Below, one piece after another: positions 1 to 8,400 of a DNA stretch of 37,012 nucleotides. Below the pieces are notes generated by a model, which was not told where the DNA came from, searched no databases, and saw nothing but the letters and a program-made list of their open reading frames with translations. The DNA is from Candidatus Poseidoniaceae archaeon (GTDB lineage Archaea; Thermoplasmatota; Poseidoniia; Poseidoniales; Poseidoniaceae). The DNA is taken from the NCBI GenBank assembly GCA_028821785.1, contig JAPKFC010000011.1, forward strand, positions 1 through 37,012, given 5' to 3'. A program made the translations under genes and the position numbers. Within the stretch, counting starts at the first letter, position 1; each line of letters begins with the position of its first letter.

Positions 1-89
1 TCAAGGATACCTCTGGACCATCTCTAAACATTCTAATCAAGTTGATGTCAATTGTAGCAGTAGTTCTTGCTGGTACAAGTCTTATTTGA
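1..89 (+). CDS. hppA: Membrane-bound proton/sodium-translocating pyrophosphatase, C-terminal fragment (gene runs off the left edge)
   Basis: Frame 3 reads KDTSGPSLNILIKLMSIVAVVLAGTSLI*, matching the conserved C-terminal 'FKDTSGPxLNILIKLM' of membrane PPases; stop TGA at 87-89. Confidence 0.85.
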   Translation, partial: KDTSGPSLNILIKLMSIVAVVLAGTSLI

Positions 90-144
90 GCTTGAAAGTG
101 TTCAAAATATTGAGCGTTACCCTTTCAACGGGTGAGCAGTAGGG

Positions 145-1107
145 ATGTCTATGCGAGTACCATTGTTATTGACGGCATTGATGCTATCGCTATCATTAGC
201 GGGATGCTTGGATGGTGGAGATGTTACTTCATCAGTAGGCGATACTACTGCTGATGAAATCGATTTACCTGTTTGGGAAATCGGTGACCAATGGTTGTAT
301 TCTTTCGTAACACCTCAATTTGGCGAGGATAGTGCTAGGCTTGTTGTCGCAGAGATAGATGACGAGGAACAAGAGTACTTGCTGGGCATCTCAAGTGAAA
401 GAGAAGCACAACGACACGCAGTTATCAATCACAATCCCTTCCTTGGTCGCATCACCATCGATGGTCTTTCAGTCTTTGAAGAAGGTGAACCACAGCAAGT
501 ATTCAATTTCCCTTGGAAAAACGGACAGCAATGGAGTTTCAATCTGTTTGGAATCTCATGGGATGCTGAAACGATTAACATCTATAATGGCGTTACAAAT
601 GTAGTCGCAACTTCAGATGATGGTCAGCAACTAGAATACGAATTTTCTGGAAGAAAAGGATTTATCGAATCATTGGTTTGGACCAATGATACCGGAGTAG
701 AACAACTACGGATGACACTAACCTTGAACAAAAAGGGCTATGATGGAGATGTTTTCTTCTATCGGGCTAGAGATTTAATTGATGAAAGATATGAAAACCG
801 TCAAAATGAGATATATGATACTTTCTTTGATAGTGGACACCCAAGTGGAGAGGATTGGAATGTATTGGTATGGTATTTGGATGTTGAAATCTCAAATGGT
901 GGCGGCTCAGGTTCACTGACGATGAAAGACCATGCTGGTGCAAGTCCATTGATTCGGACATGGGGTGCTGGTGCAACTGAAAAAGGCGCTGTTGGCACGA
1001 TTCCGAGTAATTCTGGCGAATATTCACTGACGGTTACAGCACGTGGACAAGGCACTTTTATTCATTTGAAAGTAGCTGGTGCATTGGTTACCCAATGGAC
1101 TTTATGA
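145..1107 (+). CDS. Secreted lipoprotein-like protein of unknown function
   Basis: 320-aa ORF with N-terminal hydrophobic segment and lipobox-like LAGC (MSMRVPLLLTALMLSLSLAGCLDGG). Confidence 0.75.
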   Translation: MSMRVPLLLTALMLSLSLAGCLDGGDVTSSVGDTTADEIDLPVWEIGDQWLYSFVTPQFGEDSARLVVAEIDDEEQEYLLGISSEREAQRHAVINHNPFLGRITIDGLSVFEEGEPQQVFNFPWKNGQQWSFNLFGISWDAETINIYNGVTNVVATSDDGQQLEYEFSGRKGFIESLVWTNDTGVEQLRMTLTLNKKGYDGDVFFYRARDLIDERYENRQNEIYDTFFDSGHPSGEDWNVLVWYLDVEISNGGGSGSLTMKDHAGASPLIRTWGAGATEKGAVGTIPSNSGEYSLTVTARGQGTFIHLKVAGALVTQWTL

Positions 1108-1137
1108 GCCATATTATTTCGATGAAGAGGTGATTTA

Positions 1138-1740
1138 ATGCCAACTCTCATCTTAATGCACGGCATGACTGGTGATGCCAGCATGATGCGTCCATTCGCG
1201 GAAAAGATATGTCCAGAAGGGTGGACACTTCTCATTCCTGAGGGCCGTTTTTTACATCCAACAAGAGGTAGAACTTGGTGGAGATACGAAGATTATGATG
1301 CAGATACAACTCGTAGATCTAATCTTTCGCGGATTGAACTGATAGATGTAGATTCAAGTTTATCACAATTAGAGAAACTAATTTCTCAAAATGCGCCACT
1401 AGGACCTCTTGTTATTGGTGGTTTTAGTCAAGGTGGGGTGATGGCGCAAGAAATCCTTCAGCTCCCTATAGCCGACCGTATAGTCGGACTAATTTGCATT
1501 GGAACAAGATTGGTTAGGCCAATGGAATTACGAATACGCCTGGAAGAGTTAGATAGAAAAAGATTATTTTGGATGCATGGTGAAAGAGATATAAGAGTTC
1601 CAATTGAAGATGGATGGGCTGTTGCACATCTGTTTGAAACCGCTGGTTGGGCTGTTGAACTTGTAGAGCACAAGAAAGGACACATGATCCCTACCGAGCA
1701 TCATAATGAATTGACTGAATGGCTAAATACCTTTGAGTAA
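1138..1740 (+). CDS. Alpha/beta hydrolase (phospholipase/carboxylesterase family)
   Basis: 200 aa; nucleophile elbow GGFSQGGVMA, MHGMTGD oxyanion region, late Asp and His (GERDIRVP, KKGHMIP). Confidence 0.8.
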   Translation: MPTLILMHGMTGDASMMRPFAEKICPEGWTLLIPEGRFLHPTRGRTWWRYEDYDADTTRRSNLSRIELIDVDSSLSQLEKLISQNAPLGPLVIGGFSQGGVMAQEILQLPIADRIVGLICIGTRLVRPMELRIRLEELDRKRLFWMHGERDIRVPIEDGWAVAHLFETAGWAVELVEHKKGHMIPTEHHNELTEWLNTFE

Positions 1741-2037
1741 TTATTTTTTGAGATAACTATTAGTCTCATCAAAACCGCCAATATACATTGGTGTTTCACC
1801 GCGTAAGTCAAAGATAACCGGTACAGTTCTTCGTCCAGTAGTGGTTACTACATCATTTCTAATATCGGGGTTTTCATCAAAATTTATTTCCTTGAAAGTT
1901 AGATTCTTCTGCTCGAACAGTCTCTTTGCAGCCGTACAATATCCACAATAATTACCAGTGTATATCAAAAAATCAGTACCGGCTTCAGCAGCATGGCCTA
2001 TGATTAATTCTTCACTCATACCTATGTCAAAAGTCAA
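1741..2037 (-). CDS. Glutaredoxin-like protein
   Basis: 98 aa; YTGNYCGYCTAAKRLFE CxxC motif, TVPVIF cis-Pro and GGFDE glutathione-binding region. Confidence 0.85.
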   Translation of the reverse strand: MTFDIGMSEELIIGHAAEAGTDFLIYTGNYCGYCTAAKRLFEQKNLTFKEINFDENPDIRNDVVTTTGRRTVPVIFDLRGETPMYIGGFDETNSYLKK

Positions 2038-2080
2038 TCCCTTTTGAACCTATGTCGTTTTCTCAAATCAAAAACAAAGA

Positions 2081-2638
2081 TTATTCTTTGTTATCTCTAA
2101 GCATTATAGATGCCTTAACTACGCTTTGAGCCAACTCTGCTACTCTTTGAGCAACGTCTGCATCAATGAGGTTATTATCGTCATCAAATGCTTCCTTAAC
2201 CTTGCCAACTGCTACTTGTTCTGGTACACACCAGCCGTGAATCCATCTAATGGCAATGCGCATATGGTTGAGTGTATTGGAATTTGTAATCCCACCTAGT
2301 GTAGACATTAATCCAAACGCCTTTCCACCAACATGATCTTTGTAGACCCAATCGAGTGTATTTTTCATGACTCCAGACATAGTTCCATGATATTCAGGTG
2401 ATGTCAAAATATATCCATCGCATTCAATTGCAAGTGCTTGAAATTCTTTGACATTACTATCGTCCCAACTTCCTTCAGCACCAACCAATGGTAGAGGTTT
2501 TTCAACCAAATCCCAGACGTGAACTTCTGCCCCTAATGCCTTACACTCATCGAGTGCTACAGAGAGAAGTAGTCCATTTTTTGAAGTGAGTCCGTACGAA
2601 CCAGAGAGTCCAAGAATCTTGACAGGTGTTGCGCTCAT
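2081..2638 (-). CDS. NADPH-dependent FMN reductase family protein
   Basis: 185 aa; LGLSGSYGLTSKNGLLL flavodoxin-like phosphate loop and TSPEYHGTMSGVMKNTLDW motif. Confidence 0.85.
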   Translation of the reverse strand: MSATPVKILGLSGSYGLTSKNGLLLSVALDECKALGAEVHVWDLVEKPLPLVGAEGSWDDSNVKEFQALAIECDGYILTSPEYHGTMSGVMKNTLDWVYKDHVGGKAFGLMSTLGGITNSNTLNHMRIAIRWIHGWCVPEQVAVGKVKEAFDDDNNLIDADVAQRVAELAQSVVKASIMLRDNKE

Positions 2639-2795
2639 GATACTGGCACAAGCGCTTGGTGTATCAATATTGCAGTATGTTTTTTGATGATTATTTAGAT
2701 CAAAATCAAGAGAATATTCGGTTTATTATCATTGCGAAATAAAAAAATATGTCACATCGGCAGCCCCGCAGCACAGCGTTTATTTTGCAATTAGA

Positions 2796-2870
2796 TGCTC
2801 GTGCCGGGATTCGAACCCGGGTCGGCGGGATGAAAACCCACTATGATGGACCTAGCTACACCACACGAGC
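2796..2870 (-). tRNA. tRNA-Glu (anticodon UUC)
   Basis: Reverse complement GCTCGTG-TG-GTGTAGCTAGGTCCATCATA-GTGGG-TTTTCAT-CCCGC-CGAC-CCGGG-TTCGAAT-CCCGG-CACGAGC-A folds as a cloverleaf; loop TT-TTC-AT gives anticodon UUC; no intron, no encoded CCA. Confidence 0.93.
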
Positions 2871-2953
2871 GACAGCCTGCCCACCCACAACCCGTTGATA
2901 ACACTTCACCTTTGTTTACCGGCTTTTTTTATTGTTAGGTGCGCCTCAGTATA

Positions 2954-3562
2954 TCATTCGGGGCTAGGTATCTGCTCTCCGATGCCATTCCACCATAGCC
3001 ACGCATACCAGGTTACTATCGCCGCAAATATCAGAGCGATTGCTAACAAGATCTCATGGTCAAGGAACCAAATCATGGCATCAAGCGCTTGTTGGCCATA
3101 GAATCCAATCAACAATGCCTCAACTCCAAACCTTAGGCCACGTCCAGCGAACCCTGCAACCACAAAGGATTTCTTTTCCATGTTGGTCATTCCAGCAACC
3201 CACCCAAATACCTTGTAAGGGATTGGTGAGAAGGCGGCGATGAATATTCCAATAGTTCCATATTTTTCGCTCAAAAATGTGAGTTTTGAGACATGTTTTG
3301 GTTTTGCAAATCGATGCATCAACGGATTACCCCATCGCCCACCAATCCAATAACCTACAATTGAACCGAGTACTGAAGATATTGTCACCACCAACCATAG
3401 CCAAACGATAGTTGGTGTATCGCCCATTTCGGCAACCAACATCGGTAAGTAGACTAAATCTGGAGGAACTGGCTGAATTATTGCTTCAGTAAATGAAATG
3501 GCAGCCAAACTTGCAGGTCCAAAAACATCGAAGGCGTCAATGACCCACTCCTTCCATGACAT
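2954..3562 (-). CDS. DedA / VTT-domain family membrane protein
   Basis: 202 aa; SFTEAIIQPVPPDL, GSIVGYWIGGRWG and FSPIPYKVFGWVAGMTNM typical of DedA proteins. Confidence 0.82.
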   Translation of the reverse strand: MSWKEWVIDAFDVFGPASLAAISFTEAIIQPVPPDLVYLPMLVAEMGDTPTIVWLWLVVTISSVLGSIVGYWIGGRWGNPLMHRFAKPKHVSKLTFLSEKYGTIGIFIAAFSPIPYKVFGWVAGMTNMEKKSFVVAGFAGRGLRFGVEALLIGFYGQQALDAMIWFLDHEILLAIALIFAAIVTWYAWLWWNGIGEQIPSPE

Positions 3563-3642
3563 ATGCTCGGCTTTGCGGTCCTTCTCATCAATGTGTGGGT
3601 ATGCGGTGTCTTGATGAGGGTTGTTCGCACAGGCTTAGGGTA

Positions 3643-4134
3643 ATGCGAGTTCTTGATACAGCGGCTTTGCTATATTGGCCAATGGATAAATTGGCTGGTG
3701 GCATTTGTGCAGAATCACAAAAACAAGAACTTGAGAAAGTATCAGCGCAGCGTTCAATGTTAATTGGTGCAGCCGATATTGATTGGAGAGATGTAGCGCA
3801 GTCATGGTTACAAGAAGCCAAAATTGTTGCTGCGAAGAGTGGAGACTTACCGCGCTTATCCGATGTTGATTTGGATTTATTGGCCCTCACTATTGCCTTG
3901 GATGCAACTTTGTACACAGATGATTATCGTCTTCAAAATGCAGTAAAAAATGCTGGTGGAAAAATTGAGAATGTTGGTCAAAGCGGTGCAAAGAAAGTTT
4001 GGCGTTGGCATTTACGCTGTGAAGGATGCCGTGCAACAATAGATGTTCCTGCAAATGTTGACCGATCCAAAAAAGGACCGGTCGCAGAATGTGATATCTG
4101 TGGTTCAGCAATGCATATCAAGCGCAAGTCCTGA
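3643..4134 (+). CDS. nob1: Nob1-like rRNA maturation endonuclease (PIN domain plus zinc ribbon)
   Basis: The listed ORF starts at 3556, but MRVLDTAALLYWP at 3643 is the natural PIN-domain start; LTIALDATLYTDDYRLQN PIN motif and C-terminal CEGC...CDIC zinc ribbon. Confidence 0.85.
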   Translation: MRVLDTAALLYWPMDKLAGGICAESQKQELEKVSAQRSMLIGAADIDWRDVAQSWLQEAKIVAAKSGDLPRLSDVDLDLLALTIALDATLYTDDYRLQNAVKNAGGKIENVGQSGAKKVWRWHLRCEGCRATIDVPANVDRSKKGPVAECDICGSAMHIKRKS

Positions 4135-4136
4135 AC

Positions 4137-4442
4137 TTATTCTTCTGAATCAAGCGCTTCAAGTGCAGATACTTTCTTTTCAAGATCAGCGCTTTTCATA
4201 CCAGCAGGGTTGATTCCAACTGCCTTGGCTCTTTCTGCTAATGCTTGCTCAGGGGTGCGACCACCCGCTTCTAAATCGGTAAGAGTATCTCTTGCATTAT
4301 TGGTCTGAGCTAAACCTTTTTGAAATTCGCCTTTGCTTTGACCCAATGCTCTGGCCATTTTAGGAAGTCGCTCTGCTCCAAATAAGATAAAGAATAATCC
4401 TAAAAGAATAACTAATTCTAGGGGTCCTGGACTAAATGCCAT
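4137..4442 (-). CDS. tatA: Sec-independent translocase TatA/Hcf106 family protein
   Basis: 101 aa; N-terminal TM and amphipathic helix GPLELVILLGLFFILFGAERLPKMARALGQSKGEFQKG. Confidence 0.88.
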   Translation of the reverse strand: MAFSPGPLELVILLGLFFILFGAERLPKMARALGQSKGEFQKGLAQTNNARDTLTDLEAGGRTPEQALAERAKAVGINPAGMKSADLEKKVSALEALDSEE

Positions 4443-4504
4443 ATTGCTTCCTCATTCTATGGTAACGGCCCTTCTTTGTTGAAGTCTTCGCTCTAAATTG
4501 CTCC

Positions 4505-4747
4505 TTAACCGCCGGATACTGGAGGTAGTAATGCGATTTCATCACCTTGCTTTGGAATCGATTGTAATTTACAAACTTCACCATTAAGGGCAACTATTAA
4601 TCCCATTTCCAACCACTTCGCAATGCCAAGTTGTTGCACATAATATTGAATTGATTCCCCTTCAACATAAGCACATTGCAGATTTCTTGCAGATAACTCT
4701 TCGGCTAATGGACCAAAGGCGATAATCTGTAATACATCATTGGCCAT
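4505..4747 (-). CDS. MoaD/ThiS family sulfur-carrier protein
   Basis: 80 aa ubiquitin-like protein ending in ALLPPVSGG, the di-glycine tail of MoaD-type sulfur carriers. Confidence 0.85.
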   Translation of the reverse strand: MANDVLQIIAFGPLAEELSARNLQCAYVEGESIQYYVQQLGIAKWLEMGLIVALNGEVCKLQSIPKQGDEIALLPPVSGG

Positions 4748-4799
4748 GTATCAACGCTCTAAGCGGTAGTTTATCAACGCGTTCTGTTGTGCAATAATC

Positions 4800-5492
4800 A
4801 TGCGAACTACGATGGAAGCCAGAGCATTGTGGAAGGTATACCAAACCGGCGACAATATGGTACAAGCAGTTCGCGGCATCGACATCAAATTATTACAAGG
4901 AGAAATGGTTGCAATAATGGGTCCTTCTGGTTGTGGAAAAACAACACTGCTCAATGTTTTATCGGGAATAGATGAACCTAGTTCCGGTCAAGTATTAGTT
5001 GATGGTAAGCAATTATTCGGCATTTCTGATGACGAAAGAACAGAGATGAGAGCGCATAATTTCGGATTCATCTTTCAAAATTTCAATCTATTGCCAGTAT
5101 TATCCGCAGTTGAAAATGTTGAACTTCCATTGCTGTTGATCGGGACTGCAAGTTCAGAGGCAAGAGAAGGGGCTCTCAAGGCACTAGCATCAGTAGGCCT
5201 GGAAGACCGAGCCAATCATAGGCCATCAGAACTATCTGGAGGTCAGCAACAAAGAGTAGCAATCGCTAGAGCAATCGTTCATTCACCTTCAGTAATCCTC
5301 TGCGATGAACCAACAGGAAATCTCGACAGTGGTACTTCGGGAGAAGTCATGCAATTGTTGAAGCAAATCAATATTGAAAATAATTCATTGTTGTTATTGG
5401 TTACTCACGATATTAAAATCGCACAACAATGCGATAGGATTCTGCAGATGGATGATGGGATTATCATCAATGATAACTCTGAGGAGGAGTGA
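4800..5492 (+). CDS. ABC transporter ATP-binding protein (LolD/MacB type)
   Basis: 230 aa; Walker A GPSGCGKTT, signature LSGGQQQRVAIARAI, Walker B VILCDEPTGNLDS. Confidence 0.95.
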   Translation: MRTTMEARALWKVYQTGDNMVQAVRGIDIKLLQGEMVAIMGPSGCGKTTLLNVLSGIDEPSSGQVLVDGKQLFGISDDERTEMRAHNFGFIFQNFNLLPVLSAVENVELPLLLIGTASSEAREGALKALASVGLEDRANHRPSELSGGQQQRVAIARAIVHSPSVILCDEPTGNLDSGTSGEVMQLLKQINIENNSLLLLVTHDIKIAQQCDRILQMDDGIIINDNSEEE

Positions 5493-8400
5493 TTCTGCTC
5501 CTGCCAATGCTCATCATCAGTGTGATTATACTGGTGCCCAGTTTGATTTCAGTCCATGGTTTAGGGCGTAGAAAACAACTTGGATGGGCCAAAATAAGTT
5601 TATTGATTTTTGGACCCATAGTAGACGCATTGATAGTATTTTTTCTGTTAAATTGGTTGCAATTATCAACCATAAATCAGTGGGTTGGTGCTTTGAGCGT
5701 TGCCCTATTGAGTCATGTGTTAATCCAACCGTTGTTGGTGCCTCAACGGCTGGTTGTTTGGAGGCTAGCAAGTCAAAATGTATTGCGTAGAAAAAGACAG
5801 GCTGCTTTACTATTAGCCGGTCTTGTAATCGCTAGCGCGATTATTACTTCTTCACTAGTTGTCGGAGATTCGCTAGATGAGACAGTCCGATGGGAAGTTG
5901 AAGTCGCCTATGATGAAACTGATCTAATGATTTCAGGGTTTGACCCATACACCGGTGCTAAAGTTGAATTTTCCCAACAAATGGCAGAGGATATCTGGCA
6001 AGAGATTAACACTACAGAATCTCTGAAAGATAAAATCGAAGGTCGTCAATATGGATATTCAACATCTGTAAGTGCCAGTTCGCAAAATGGCAACTCAAAT
6101 GCCAACATTGCTTGGTTTGCAAGAAACGCTACAGTCGATTCTGAAATGATTTGGTCTGATATTGGTGACAAAGGATTGAGATTCTCACATTTATACGAGC
6201 AAAATATTAATTTTGATGAAACGCAGACTTCTAGTCAAGCATATATTGCGGTTGATACTGTCTTTGCGGAAGAACTAGAGGTTGACGTAGGAGATTTAGT
6301 CGAAGTTGATTGGTTTGTTAGCGAAGATGGAAAAAGAGTTCGTAAAGAAGGAACATTCCAAATCCTTGAAATTGTAAAAAATGTAGGTCAAGGGGCGAGA
6401 GGTGGCACGAGAACTGCAACTATGTTCACCGATTTAGCGACTTCCCAATCCCTTCATTCGCTTGACAATAAAATCAATAATGTTGCATTTTCCCTAGATG
6501 ATTCTTTAACATCTCGTGAGCAAATAGACCCGCTATTGGAACAGGTTGAGGGAATAATTAACAAACACATAAAGTCATCAGATGTTGGGTTGGAATTGAC
6601 TGTTGAAGAGTCTTCAGGAGCTCTCACAATCTCGTCGACAGCAGGGTTAGGCCGTGTAAACGGGGAAGATGTATCTGCTCTTAGAGAAAATCTCACAGTC
6701 CTTTCCCCCGATAGCGTGATGATGGAAATATTGCAAGTTCCATTGATCGATGTCCAATTTGATGATGAGCAATTGATCACACTCAGTGATTCGACAGTTA
6801 CCAACCTCTACAAAGGAGAAAGAGGGCTATGGCACACCAGTGCCAATGGTGTTGGATTCCAAATAGAGGGTGCAGGAGATGCTTGGATTTGGAGGGCGCC
6901 AGACGAAGGATTGCTAGGTGATTTCGCACTAGCACCAGATGGCGTACAGGGATTGATTTCGCATCAAGACGACTTGTTTTTAGCATCGGAAAAAGATTTA
7001 AATTCCGATTATGTAGAATCATTTTCAAGTAAAAACGAGATTCTGTCAATTTCTCCATCTTATCAATCAAACATAACAGATGAATACCAATGGCTAGTAA
7101 TTAGTGAAGGTAATGATTCAATAGCCATTCAATCATTCGACAGTGATTTGCAATCACTTGCACCAGCAGTGGATGTCATAGAGAACTCTGGGCGGATTAT
7201 ATCGAGCGATTTTGTTACCAACGAACAAGGACTACACCTAATTATTTCTGGATTGCTTAGTGACGAATATTACAAGGCTGAAAATACCTTCACAAATGGT
7301 ACATTTACAGGGACTTTTGTAATACAACCACAATCTTCTTCATTTCCCACTCAAACCATTTCTCAGATTGAAGGCTCAATAGCAGAATCCTGCGATTCAA
7401 CAACATCAATACAATTTGAAAACAATCAAAACTGGTGTTCTTACGAAAATGGTTTACTCCGATTTAATGATGCTCTACAGATAGAATCTATTCGCTTGCC
7501 ATTACTTTCAGATGCGCCTGGAATAGGCGCAATGCCGCAGATGTTTTTGGCATTCGGAGGCGCTAACTCAACATTATCTGTGGCCGATGGAAGTGTGTTA
7601 TTGTCGACGAGAATGGATGCATTTGAATCACTCGATAATGATAGCCAGTTTTGGGTTAAAGGTGTGTTACCATATGCCTTTGGAAACAGCTCCGCAACTC
7701 GGTTAATTTATGGTGGGCAATACAGTTCAGTACAAGGTTTTGAGACATTGGAACAACTTGATTCTATCGTGTTGGGATTAGTCTCATTAGATGATGCAGA
7801 AGAATTGGCATTAGCCGACGATGATGAGCGCTCAATATTGCTAATATCTGGTGGAAGTTTGAGTCCGAATTCAACCACAGATCAGCAAGTCGTTGCTGCG
7901 ATTCAACTATGGTTTGATGAAAGGTCAACAATGGAAGATGATAACCTCATATTATCTCCTGTTAAATTACAATCAGCGGAAGCAGCAGCAGAGACAAGTG
8001 GTGTAATGGCCGCAATGTTCCTCGTTTTCGGTTCATTCACTATCGCAGCAGGAATCTTACTGGTTCTAACAATTATAATGATGCTTTCCGAATCACGTAG
8101 AGAAGAAATGGGCACGATAAGAGCGTTAGGTTTGAAGAAAGCAGATGCAAGGGCACTAGCGGTGCAAGAAGGGGTGTTAGTTGCAAGCGTTGCAGGATTG
8201 CTAGGTTCTATTCTTGGTTTGTTATTAGCTTGGTTGATAAGTATTGGATTTTCAAATATTTTCTCTTCGGTTGGAGCAGGGTTATTTCGTTTCAGTTGGA
8301 CTATAGATTCGGTTCTTTCTGGATGGGCTTGGGGATTTCTTATAGCGATCATGACACTTTGGGCAACTGCGATATGGTCTTCAAACCTGAACATAGTTCA

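Noticed and set aside
99-136. accc-tttcaac-gggt hairpin between hppA and the lipoprotein gene
   Set aside because: Only a 4-bp stem; too weak to call.
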